Source: Mycobacterium sp. 3519A
GTDB lineage: Bacteria; Actinomycetota; Actinomycetes; Mycobacteriales; Mycobacteriaceae
DNA: 64,000 nucleotides
Direction: 5' to 3'
Assembly (NCBI RefSeq): GCF_900240945.1
Contig: NZ_OESG01000013.1
Coordinates: 496,001-560,000 of the forward strand
Part shown: positions 45,104-53,800 of the stretch, one piece after another
Layout: each line of letters starts with the position of its first letter
Position numbering within the stretch: position 1 is the first letter of the stretch
Notes under the pieces: generated by a model
The model's database searches: none
What the model saw: the letters and a program-made list of their open reading frames with translations, nothing else
Told to the model about the DNA's origin: nothing
Made by a program: the position numbers and the translations under genes

Positions 45104-45157
45104 ATGCGCAAAACCTCGAGAACGCTGGTTACCCCGGGCAGTGAGCACAACCGCGAC
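45103..45157. repeat. Direct repeat copy A, upstream of the MFS gene
   Basis: 55 bases beginning AATGCGCAAAAC and ending GTGAGCACAACCGCGAC, directly abutting the 22-bp inverted repeat. A matching 54-base copy lies at 46493-46546. The two ends are identical between copies; the middle is diverged. Confidence 0.65.
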
Positions 45158-45210
45158 GTGGCGGCAGCTGATCCATAGCTTCGGACGAAAACTACGTCTG
45201 AGGAGCAAAT

Positions 45211-46533
45211 ATGGCCACGCTGATCCCGGGTATGCGGCGGGTCGCGGCCGCGAGTTTCGTCGGGTCCGCCATCGAGTACTACGACTTCTACATCTACGGC
45301 ACCGCCGCCGCGCTGGTGTTTCCCAAGGTGTTCTTCCCGCATCTGGGCACCGCCATGGCCACGGTCGCCTCCATGGCGACCTTCGCCGCGGCGTTTGCGT
45401 CCCGGCCGCTGGGCGCGGCGTTCTTCGGGCACTTCGGTGACCGCCTCGGCCGCAAGTCCACGCTGATCGCCACGTTGCTGACCATGGGTCTGTCGACGCT
45501 GACCGTGGGCCTGGTGCCCGGCACCGCGACCATCGGCATGGCCGCACCGCTGATCCTGCTGACCCTGCGCCTGGTGCAGGGTTTCGCGGTCGGTGGCGAA
45601 TGGGCCGGCGCCGCGCTGTTGTCGGCGGAGTACGCCCCGGCCCACGCCCGCGGCCGCTACGGGATGTTCACCCAGATGGGCGTCGGCAGCGGCCTGGTGA
45701 TGAGCAGCCTGCTGTTCCTGGCGGTGAACAAGACGATCGGGGAGTCGAGTTCCGCCTTCCTCGAATGGGGCTGGCGCATCCCGTTCTTGTTCAGCGCGGT
45801 GCTGATCGCGATCGCGTTGTACGTCCGGTTGAACGTCGCGGAGACGCCGGTGTTCGCCGCACAGGAGCCGCAGCGGGGCACGCCGTTGACGGCGCTGCTG
45901 ACCGAACAGCGCCGCGAGGTGGTGCTGGCCGCTGGAAGCATGATCGGGTTCTTCGCGCTCGGCTATATGGCCAACGCCTACCTGATGAGCTACGCCCATA
46001 CCCAAGTTGGCTTTTCGCCGGACCTGATCCTCGCGGTCGGCCTGCTCGGCGGTGTCGTCGTGGTGGTGTTCAACGCGCTGAGCGCCGTGCTGAGCGACAC
46101 CTTCGGCCGCCGACGGGTCATCGTCGCCGCGCTGGTCGTCGGCGTTCCGTGGGCGTTTCTGGTGCTGCCACTGATCGACACGGGTAATCCCGCGTTGTTC
46201 GCGCTGGCGATGGCTGGCACGTACGCGGTCGCCGCCAGTTCCTACGGCCCGATGGCGGCGTTCATCCCGGAGATCTTCGGCACGCGGTATCGCTACAGCG
46301 GTGCCGGCCTGTCGCTCAACCTCGCCGGGTTGGTCGGCGGCGCGGTGCCGACCGTTGCCGCCGCGCCCCTTCAGGCGGCGTGGGGTGTGCCCGCCGTTGG
46401 CGCCATGATGGCCGCTGTCGTGGTGGTCAGCCTGGTGTGCGCGGCCTCCCTGCCGGAGACGAAAGGTGTTCCGCTGCAACAGGTGCAAGCACAATGCGCA
46501 AAACGTGGAGATCGCCTACAGCGCGGGTTGTGA
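45211..46533 (+). CDS. MFS transporter, metabolite:H+ symporter (MHS) type
   Basis: 440 residues with twelve predicted helices. SFVGSAIEYYDFYIYGTAAAL at the start and GHFGDRLGRKSTLIATLL are characteristic of the MHS family (ShiA/ProP/KgtP-like), and RLVQGFAVGGEWAGAALLSAEYAP is its signature loop. It should import an organic acid, osmolyte or similar metabolite with protons. ATG 45211 follows GAGGAGCAAAT. The C-terminal residues and stop (46531-46533) lie within direct repeat copy B, so the end of the protein may have been remodelled. The gene is absent between Rv0647c and Rv0648 in M. tuberculosis. Confidence 0.92.
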   Translation: MATLIPGMRRVAAASFVGSAIEYYDFYIYGTAAALVFPKVFFPHLGTAMATVASMATFAAAFASRPLGAAFFGHFGDRLGRKSTLIATLLTMGLSTLTVGLVPGTATIGMAAPLILLTLRLVQGFAVGGEWAGAALLSAEYAPAHARGRYGMFTQMGVGSGLVMSSLLFLAVNKTIGESSSAFLEWGWRIPFLFSAVLIAIALYVRLNVAETPVFAAQEPQRGTPLTALLTEQRREVVLAAGSMIGFFALGYMANAYLMSYAHTQVGFSPDLILAVGLLGGVVVVVFNALSAVLSDTFGRRRVIVAALVVGVPWAFLVLPLIDTGNPALFALAMAGTYAVAASSYGPMAAFIPEIFGTRYRYSGAGLSLNLAGLVGGAVPTVAAAPLQAAWGVPAVGAMMAAVVVVSLVCAASLPETKGVPLQQVQAQCAKRGDRLQRGL

Positions 46534-46546
46534 GCACAACCGCGAC
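46493..46546. repeat. Direct repeat copy B, over the end of the MFS gene
   Basis: 54 bases with the same ends as copy A (45103-45157): AATGCGCAAAAC at the start and GTGAGCACAACCGCGAC at the end, with a diverged middle. It encodes the last residues and stop of the MFS protein, so the transporter gene is flanked by two copies. Confidence 0.65.
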
Positions 46547-46623
46547 ACCGACACCCCCGGTCCGTAGTTTCGTTGATGTGACACCGTCACAATCCAAACA
46601 CCAACTCACACAGGAGAATTCAA

Positions 46624-46899
46624 ATGAACACCACCACCACCAAGTCCCGCTTCTTCACCCGGTTCGTCGTCGGCCCGATCGCCGCCGCAGGCATCCTGGG
46701 CGGTGCCGCAATGGGATTGGCCGCCGCCGCCAATGCCGACACCGGCCCATCGGATCACCCCAGCGGTGGCTACTCGACGGAGTACCGGCCCAGTCACGAC
46801 TCGCGCGATTTCTACCGCGAGTTCCGCCCCTTCTTCTGGGATTTCTGGGGCTGGCACCACCACCGCGATCACGATTTCGGGTGGCGTCACGGCAGCTGA
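46624..46899 (+). CDS. Small secreted His/aromatic-rich protein
   Basis: 91 residues with a clear signal peptide (basic start, VVGPIAAAGILGGAAMGLAAAANA-type core ending near AANADT, about residue 39). The mature chain of about 52 residues is rich in aromatic and His residues, ending FYREFRPFFWDFWGWHHH, then RDHDFGWRHGS. ATG 46624 follows AGGAGAATTCAA, a good site. No family recognised. His/Trp/Asp clustering could bind metal or envelope components, a guess only. A strong terminator follows at 46909-46954. Confidence 0.75.
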   Translation: MNTTTTKSRFFTRFVVGPIAAAGILGGAAMGLAAAANADTGPSDHPSGGYSTEYRPSHDSRDFYREFRPFFWDFWGWHHHRDHDFGWRHGS

Positions 46900-46908
46900 T
46901 GCGGGCAC

Positions 46909-46954
46909 ACACACTGAACCCCTTCTCGACGTATCGAGAAGGGGTTCAGTGTGT
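46909..46954. terminator. Strong bidirectional terminator hairpin
   Basis: Perfect 21-bp arms (46909-46929 and 46934-46954) with a 4-base loop CGTA; the plus-strand side runs into TTT. It sits between the small secreted protein (plus) and the DUF2236 gene (minus), so it ends transcription from both sides. Confidence 0.85.
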
Positions 46955-46962
46955 TTGGCGTA

Positions 46963-47952
46963 TCAGGCGAAGGTCAGCTCGACCTCGTCGCGGCTGCGCA
47001 CAGGGTCGCTGCCGGGCACATGCGTCGGCACGGTGTGCGGGACGGTGGTGCCCGCCTTGACCCGCGCCTTGGCTTCCGCGAACTCCGGTGTCGGGCCGGA
47101 CACCGCGCTCAGCCCGTTGATCACCGACCACACCGCCGCCCGGCGTGCGGTGCGCTCGACGACATTGGGGTCGCGATGCTGGATGAGTTGCTTGGCCCAC
47201 CTTGGCATGGTGTCGCGGATCGCCCAGTCGATGACGCTGTGCGGCAACGGCACATTCGGGCCGGTGGCCATCGCGGTGCCATGAGTGACGGCCAGCCGGG
47301 GCAGGTAGGACTTCAGGCAGTCCAGCGTCTCGGCCTTGGTGGCGGGCAGGTCGGTACCACCGAGTGCGTGGCCGACCCGGACGAACTCGCCGTAGTACCG
47401 GTCGAGTTTCTTGCCGCGCAACGGGTTCGGGTGATACAGCTCGTGTGCGGTGGCCAGCCCCCACACCACCGTCGCATAGTTCCAGCGCAGCCACTCCGGA
47501 TCGTCGGCGTCGTAGCGGGCGCCGTCGGGCCTGGTGCCCTTGATGGTGTGGTGCATGGCGCGCACGGTCTGCGCCAGCCGTTCGGCGGTCTCCGTCGACC
47601 CGTACGCCGTGCCGATGAAGAACGCCACCGAATGGCCGAGGCGCACCGCGGCACCCTTGGGATCGATCTCCGGTATCGCGGTGCCGTCGTCGTCGCGCTT
47701 CACCAGTCGCGAGTGGTGCATGCCCATCCAGTAGATCGACGGGTCGAGCCGCTCCAGGTAGGCCGCGCACTGCAACCCGAAGATCAGCGCATGCATGTGG
47801 GAATGCACGTGCCAGACGGCGCTGCCGGGACCGAACCATCCGGGGTCGCCAACCGGCGCGGCGAACTCCATGCCCCGGAAGAAGTTCTTGCGGACGGTCT
47901 GGTCGAACCGGTCGTTCAGCAGTTGCCCGACGAATTGGTGCGGAAGGAACAC
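46963..47952 (-). CDS. MpaB/DUF2236-family oxygenase-like protein
   Basis: 329 residues. The all-helical protein shows the DUF2236 pattern: GSAVWHVHSHMHALIFGLQ, RLGHSVAFFIGTAYGSTETAE, RWNYATVVWGLATAHELYH, with conserved His residues that bind haem in relatives such as MpaB and latex-clearing Lcp-type proteins. It is divergent from a TetR regulator over a double operator (47963-48012), so it is almost certainly repressed by that protein. Oxidation of a hydrophobic or terpenoid substrate is plausible but not shown. ATG 47952. Confidence 0.85.
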   Translation of the reverse strand: MFLPHQFVGQLLNDRFDQTVRKNFFRGMEFAAPVGDPGWFGPGSAVWHVHSHMHALIFGLQCAAYLERLDPSIYWMGMHHSRLVKRDDDGTAIPEIDPKGAAVRLGHSVAFFIGTAYGSTETAERLAQTVRAMHHTIKGTRPDGARYDADDPEWLRWNYATVVWGLATAHELYHPNPLRGKKLDRYYGEFVRVGHALGGTDLPATKAETLDCLKSYLPRLAVTHGTAMATGPNVPLPHSVIDWAIRDTMPRWAKQLIQHRDPNVVERTARRAAVWSVINGLSAVSGPTPEFAEAKARVKAGTTVPHTVPTHVPGSDPVRSRDEVELTFA

Positions 47953-47962
47953 GTCAACCCTT

Positions 47963-48012
47963 TCTGGTCACAGCTGTAGCCAGAATACATTTTGGATACA
48001 GCTGTGACCAGA
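47963..48012. promoter_or_regulatory. Double TetR operator in DUF2236 / tetR divergent promoter
   Basis: Perfect 16-bp arms at 47963-47978 and 47997-48012, 18 bases apart, form the outer inverted repeat. Each half is also palindromic around ACAGCTGT (CTGGTCACAG-CTGTAGCCAG on the left; a weaker copy on the right), giving two sites whose centres are 28 bp apart. It spans the interval between the divergent starts 47952 and 48027 and should repress both genes. Confidence 0.8.
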
Positions 48013-48026
48013 TCTAGGCTGGAGGG

Positions 48027-48623
48027 ATGTCGAGCCCGACCCGGTGGGCAGGCGTGCCGATCAAGGACCGCCGCGCCGAACGGCGTGTGTTGCTGGTCGA
48101 CGCGGCGTACCGGTTGTTCGGCGACGGGGGCGAGGCCGCGGTCTCGGTGCGCTCGGTGTGCCGCGAGTCCGGGCTCAATAGCCGTTACTTCTACGAAAGT
48201 TTCTCCGGCACAGACGATTTGCTTGGTGCGGTATACGACGACGTGAGCGCTCAACTCGCGGTGGAGGTCGAGGCGGCCATCGGTCAAGCGGGTGACTCGC
48301 TGCGGGCCCGCACCCGCGCGGGCATCGCAGCGGTCCTCGGGTTCTCGTCGGCCGACCCTCGACGGGGCCGGGTGCTGTTCACCGACGCCAGGGCAAACCC
48401 GGTGCTGGCTGCGCGGCGGGCGGCGACGCAGGACTCGCTGCGTGAGAGCGTGCTGACGGAGGGTTTCCGGTTGCATCCGGGTTCGGATCCGGTGGCCGCG
48501 GAGGTCACCGCGGCGATGTACACCGGCGCGATGGCCGAACTGGCTCAGCAGTGGCTTGCCGGGCAGTTGGGCGACGACCTCGATCGCGTCGTCGCCCATG
48601 CCCTCGACTTCGTCCTGCGGTAG
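48027..48623 (+). CDS. TetR-family transcriptional repressor
   Basis: 198 residues. The N-terminal HTH is ERRVLLVDAAYRLFGDGG, AAVSVRSVCRESGLNSRYFYESFSGTDDLLGAVYDDV, the standard TetR pattern. The C-terminal helical domain would bind ligand. It is divergent from the MpaB/DUF2236 gene with a double operator between them, so it probably represses that gene and itself. The ligand is unknown. Its stop is three bases from the convergent flavoenzyme gene. Confidence 0.9.
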   Translation: MSSPTRWAGVPIKDRRAERRVLLVDAAYRLFGDGGEAAVSVRSVCRESGLNSRYFYESFSGTDDLLGAVYDDVSAQLAVEVEAAIGQAGDSLRARTRAGIAAVLGFSSADPRRGRVLFTDARANPVLAARRAATQDSLRESVLTEGFRLHPGSDPVAAEVTAAMYTGAMAELAQQWLAGQLGDDLDRVVAHALDFVLR

Positions 48624-48626
48624 GCG

Positions 48627-49796
48627 TCAGACCATCATGCTGATGCGCTCGTCAACGTCGAGCAGGGCCTTGCCGTAAATCTCGTAGCCGACGAATTCGT
48701 TCAACCCGGCATGGCGTGCGGCGGTATTGGCGTCGCGCCAGTACTGCTGCATCAGGCTGCTTTCGGCGAAAGAGGCTGCGCCGTGGACGTTCAGCAGGAT
48801 TTGAATGGCCTCCAGCACCTGCTGTGCGGCATAGCCGAACTGGGCTCGCGCCCGCGCCCGGTCCTCGTAGGAAAGATCGAACCGTTTGGCGACGACCTCG
48901 TCGAGGTCATCGGCGACGCCGAAGGCATGCAACTGGGCGGTTTTGAGCTTCAGCGCTGCTTGCGCCATCTGGATCTGTACGCCGACCGAATCGCTCCGTC
49001 GGGCAAAGACCGTGTGGTGCATCGACTTCAGCGGCGCCTGCTCGGTGGCCAGCGTGAGAGCCGCGCGCCCGACCCCGAGCATCGTGCCGGCCAGCGGCAA
49101 TATCGCGACCTGCCCGAACGGCAACTCACCGCTGGCCGACCCCTCGGTCAGCGCGGCCAGCGAGATCAACCGGTGCTGGGGCACGAACACGTCGTTCGCG
49201 ACATACGTATTGCTGCCCGTGCCACGCATCCCCACGGTGTGCCAGGTGTCCTCGAGCCGAAGCTCCGCGACGGGCACGATGCAGAAGTACGGTTCGGGCG
49301 GCTGATCGGGGCCGTCGGTGACCGCCGCCGCCAGAGCCGCCCACGTGGCGTGCGGAGATCCCGATGCGTACCCCCAGCGACCCGTCAAGCGCAGGCCGCC
49401 GTCGACCCGCTGGGCAGGACAGGGCATGCCGCTGCCTGCGAATCGGGCGTCGGGATCGGCGAAGATCTCCTGCTGCACCGCTTCCGAGCCGTGGGTGGCT
49501 GCCCATGCGGCGGTGGAGGCCAGCCCCACCACCCACCCGGCCGAGGCGTCGGCCTCGGCGAGGACTTCGGTGATCCGCAGAGTGGTCCGCAGATCGATCG
49601 GGTATCCACCGAATCTGCGTGGCTTGTTGAGTCTGAAGAAGCCGGCGGCGGTGAGCGCCGCGATCACCTCATCAGGTTGCTTGCGCTGAACTTCGCTGTC
49701 GGCGTGGGCTTTTCGCAACAGCGGCTGCAACTCCACCGCCCGGGCCACGAGTTCGCCTTGGGTGGGGTGGGCGTCGCGCTCGATCGTCGTCGTCAT
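48627..49796 (-). CDS. Acyl-CoA dehydrogenase-like flavoenzyme (flavin monooxygenase type)
   Basis: 389 residues of the acyl-CoA dehydrogenase fold. The start ...ELQPLLRKAHADSEVQRKQPDEVIAALTAAGFFRLNKPRRFGG and the region AEADASAGWVVGLASTAAWA resemble group D flavin monooxygenases such as HsaA/DszC, which use reduced flavin from a partner reductase, more than true acyl-CoA dehydrogenases. RWGYASGSPHATWAALAA and GTGSNTYVANDVFVP follow the family order. No partner reductase is encoded nearby. ATG 49796. The substrate is unknown; an aromatic or terpenoid would suit the neighbouring MpaB-like gene. Confidence 0.85.
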   Translation of the reverse strand: MTTTIERDAHPTQGELVARAVELQPLLRKAHADSEVQRKQPDEVIAALTAAGFFRLNKPRRFGGYPIDLRTTLRITEVLAEADASAGWVVGLASTAAWAATHGSEAVQQEIFADPDARFAGSGMPCPAQRVDGGLRLTGRWGYASGSPHATWAALAAAVTDGPDQPPEPYFCIVPVAELRLEDTWHTVGMRGTGSNTYVANDVFVPQHRLISLAALTEGSASGELPFGQVAILPLAGTMLGVGRAALTLATEQAPLKSMHHTVFARRSDSVGVQIQMAQAALKLKTAQLHAFGVADDLDEVVAKRFDLSYEDRARARAQFGYAAQQVLEAIQILLNVHGAASFAESSLMQQYWRDANTAARHAGLNEFVGYEIYGKALLDVDERISMMV

Positions 49797-49853
49797 GCTC
49801 GGGTAAACCCTGACAACGTGTGTGCGCGTTCAATCAGGCCGTAGTGACATCCG

Positions 49854-50774
49854 TCACGATGCCGACGCCATGTTTTCTGTGAGGGCCTCGACGATCGGCC
49901 GCCACACCGGCGCGGGCAAATCGTGGCCCATGCCGTCGACGACCACGTAGCGGGCGCCCGCGATGGCGCGGGCGACGGTGCGGCCGTTGCGCGGACGCAC
50001 CATCGGATCCTCCGAACCGTGCAGGACGACGGTGGGCGCGACGATGCGCCGGGTGTAGCGCATCAGGTTGCCGGTGCCGAGGATGGCGTCGAACTGGCGC
50101 AGCATGCCTTGCGGATAATGGCTGCGGGCGGTCAACTCCTCGACGCGGCGACGCAAATCCTGCTCTGGGGGAAGGAAATTCGGCCCATTGAAGATCGAGA
50201 TGTTGCGTACCTCGCTGGCCAGCCTCTCCTCGGCGGGGGCATCGGTGCCTGGCGTGTCGAACGCCAGTTTGATCACCCGCCACTTCGGAATCGCCGACAT
50301 CGGGCTGCCCGCGCCCGTCATGATCAGGCCCAGCGAGCGCACCCGATCGGGACGGCTGCCCGCAAGCACCTGGGCGATCATCCCGCCCATCGATGCGCCG
50401 ACGACATGTGCGCGCTCGATGCCGAGATGGTCGAGCAGACCGGTGACGTCGCCGGCCAGGTCGACAAGCGTGTACGGGACCGCGCTGCCGCGACCCAGCA
50501 GGTACCGCAGCACCCGCGGATAGACCGAGCCATCGGCGCGCAGTCCGTGCATCTTGGTGGACAGGCCGGTGTCGCGGTGGTCGAACCGGATCACCCGGTA
50601 GCCGCGGTCGAGCAACCGCGCACAGAAGCCGTCCGGCCACATCGGCAATTGCGCGCCCACCCCCATGATCAGCAGCACGGGCGGATCGCCGAGGTCACCG
50701 AGGTCTTCGTAGTAAAGCTGCACCGGAGCCGACGGGCCGCCGCATTCGGCTTTGCCAACTCTGCGCTCTACCAT
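49854..50774 (-). CDS. Alpha/beta hydrolase, second LipG-like copy
   Basis: 306 residues from the ATG at 50774 (MVERRVGKAECGG); a longer frame to 50810 is possible. Shares the whole pattern of the lipG gene at 42720: [40 protein letters not shown] nucleophile region near residue 126, APTVVLHGSEDPM and [12 protein letters not shown]. The two are paralogues. Esterase, thioesterase or phospholipase activity is likely. It is divergent from the GH31 gene. Confidence 0.88.
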   Translation of the reverse strand: MVERRVGKAECGGPSAPVQLYYEDLGDLGDPPVLLIMGVGAQLPMWPDGFCARLLDRGYRVIRFDHRDTGLSTKMHGLRADGSVYPRVLRYLLGRGSAVPYTLVDLAGDVTGLLDHLGIERAHVVGASMGGMIAQVLAGSRPDRVRSLGLIMTGAGSPMSAIPKWRVIKLAFDTPGTDAPAEERLASEVRNISIFNGPNFLPPEQDLRRRVEELTARSHYPQGMLRQFDAILGTGNLMRYTRRIVAPTVVLHGSEDPMVRPRNGRTVARAIAGARYVVVDGMGHDLPAPVWRPIVEALTENMASAS

Positions 50775-50881
50775 CCAATGTCCTACCGTAGTTTGCTGAT
50801 ACACCGACAAAATCGGGCCCGTTGTGTCTAGGCTTACTTATTTGCTGTATTTGAAGCTTCTTGGGGAGGGAGGCTACCGCA

Positions 50882-53800
50882 GTGCGGACCCGTCCCGCCG
50901 CCCTGGCCATCGTGATGAGCGCCGTGCTCATACTCGCATTGGCGTGGGCCGCGGGATGCGCGGTGCGTCGCACCAACGGCGAACAGCACCATCGGATTCC
51001 GACCGTGACGTCGGGATCCGCCCGTTTCCAGGTGTTGTCCCCGACGCTGATCCGCACCGAGTACGCCAGTGACCGCAAGTTCGTCGACGGGCCGACGTTC
51101 AATGTGGTTGGCCGCAACGCCTTTCCGGTCACCGCGTACACAACGACTTCCGTCGACGGATGGCTGACGATCGCCACCAGCGCGATGACACTGCGCTACA
51201 AGACCGATTCCGGACCCTTCACGCCGCGCAACCTGATCGTGCATCTCAAGGCGGGCGGCCAAGACGTCACCGCCACCCCGTGGCAGCGACCGACCTGCGT
51301 CGTCGGCGTCGTCTGCGAAGCGGAGGACTTGACGCCCGTCGGCGCCCAAGCGGCCCACGACCACCCCGGCTATTCCGGCGCCGGTTACCTCGCGGGCGAC
51401 GGGCTGGAGGCCGACGTCGACATCGAATCACCCGGCCGATATCAGTTCATCGTCCGCTATGCGAAGGCCGGCGTCGGCGCATTCACGCTCGGGGTCGATG
51501 GATACCCCGCCCAGACAACGAATTTGGCGCCGACCGCCGACTGGGCCACCGCCGCGGTTCCCCTCGACCTCGCCAAGGGTCACCACCAGTTGAGCCTGTC
51601 CGACTCCGGCCCGGTCGCCATCGACTCCGTCGCGCTGGTCGCCCCTGGCGCGCCCCCTCCGACGATGGTTCGGCATCCCCTCGTCGACTGCCAGTTCAAC
51701 GTCACCTGTGAGGCCGAACGCCTCGGACGCAGCGGTGCCGCCGCCGTCGCCGGCGACCGGCCCGGCTACTCCGGGACAGGATTTGTCACGGGCCTGAATC
51801 CCAACTCGGACTTGTTGATTCGCGCCGTCGGCGTGCCGTCGGACGCGCGGTACACGCTGCACGTCCGCTACGCCAACGGCGGGCCCGTGACGCTCACCGT
51901 CGGCGGAGTCACCAGAACCGTTGCGCTGCCACCCACAGACGACCGGACCACGTGGGGCACCGCCAGGATCCCCGTGACCTTGCGGGCGGGCACCAGCGAC
52001 GTCGCGGTCGGCTGTCCGGATGCCGAGGGCTGCGGTGTCACCGTCGACGCGGTCGCTGTCACGTCCGAAGGGGCGGGCATGCCTGCGCCGCACATCCCGC
52101 TTGGCGGGTACCGGCGCAGCCTCGATGGGGTGAACGGCGACAACGGTGCCCCGCTCACCACGCCCGGACTGTTGCACCGCGACGGCTGGTACCTGCTCGA
52201 CGACTCGGCGTCTGCATTGTTCGACACGACGACCAACGAGCTTTCGCCGCGGCCGCAGAACCGCGGCGCGCATCTGGACGGATATCTCTTCGGCTACGGC
52301 GCCGACTACAAACGAGGTCTCTCCGACCTCGCGACCCTGACCGGTCCGCCCGCGCTGCTGCCGCCGTGGGCGTACGGCGTGTGGTACTCCGAGAACATCG
52401 ACCGCACCGCCGACGAACTGCAGAACGACGTCGTGTCCCGCTTTCGGTCGGAGGGCGTACCGCTGGACGTGTTGGTCGTCGACACCGACTACAAGACGCC
52501 CGACCACTGGAACGGCTGGCAGATCGACACCGGGAAGTTCCCCGATCCCGAGGGCTTCTTCGACTGGGCCAAAACCCAAGGGCTGCAAACCGTTCTGAAC
52601 GTGCATCCGAGCATCTCGAAGACCGATCCGCGATTACCCGAGGCGCAGGCCACCGCGCACAACCGGTTGCGATCCGCCGACTGTCCGGCGCCTGGCGGAC
52701 GGCAGTGCTATGTGTTCGACTGGGCTGACCCCGACCAGTTGCAGGCCTACCTGAACCTGCAGCAGACGATGGAGCGGCTGGGCAACCACTATTGGTGGCT
52801 GGACTGGTGTTGCGAGGGCGCCGAGGTCTCGCCGCTGGGCGCGACGCCCGACGCGTGGATCAGCCAGCAGTACGCCGAAACCGCGGAGAAGGGCGGCAGG
52901 CGCGGTTTCGTGCTGTCGCGCACCTACGGCTCACCGCGCAGCGGTGCGTCGGGCATGCCGACAGGGCCGTGGGCGGACAAACGCACCACCATTCATTTCA
53001 CCGGCGACACCTACTCGACATGGGGCACGCTCGCCGGCGAAGTCGGTTGGACACCAGCGGAATCCGTGGCGACCGGGCTGTCGGCGGTCAGCCACGACAT
53101 CGGCGGGCAACTCGACACCGGTGGTCTGGCCGGATCCGAACTCGAGGCATACGGCCGACGCACCACGAAACTTTCGGATGACCTGTATGCCAGATGGGTG
53201 CAACTGGGCACCTTCCAGCCGATCGACCGGTTGCACGGAGACCACAGCGACCGCCTGCCATGGCAGTACGGCCCCGCTGCGCAGGCATCGGCGAAAAAAT
53301 TCCTCAACCTGCGCGCGAGATTGGTGCCCTACCTCTACACCCTGGCCGACGCCGCGAACCGCACCGGTCTGCCCGTCGTTCGGCCGCTGTACCTGGAGTA
53401 CCCGGACCAGCCGCAGGCGTACGCCTTCGCCGACACCGAATATCTGTTCGGCCCAGACGTTTTGGTGGCGCCGGTCACCACACCCGGCGACAGGGTGACC
53501 AGGACGGTGTGGCTGCCGCCGGGACAGTGGACGAACTTCTTCACCGGCGAGACGTTGCAGGGCGGCACCACGCATCAGGTCAGCAGCGGCCTCGACACGA
53601 TGCCCGTGTTCGTGAAATCGGGCGCCGTCATTGCGACCCGAACCGACGACACCGCGAACAGCGCCGCGCCGTTGACAGGCGTCACGCTGAACGTCGCAGA
53701 AGGCGCGCCAGGGACCTTCACGCTCTACGAGGACGACGGCACCGGCGGCCGCAACCGCCGCGGAGCCACCACCAGGATCGACTACACCGAGTCGCCGGAC

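Noticed and set aside
43404..45440. A 678-codon plus-strand frame over lipG, ABC1 and the intergenic region
   Set aside because: Spans two genes and a palindromic intergenic region with no start signal; composition is shadow-like.
45022..46494. A 490-codon minus-strand frame across the MFS gene
   Set aside because: The plus-strand MFS protein has all expected transporter motifs and a Shine-Dalgarno; the reverse frame is low-complexity Arg/Gly/Gln.
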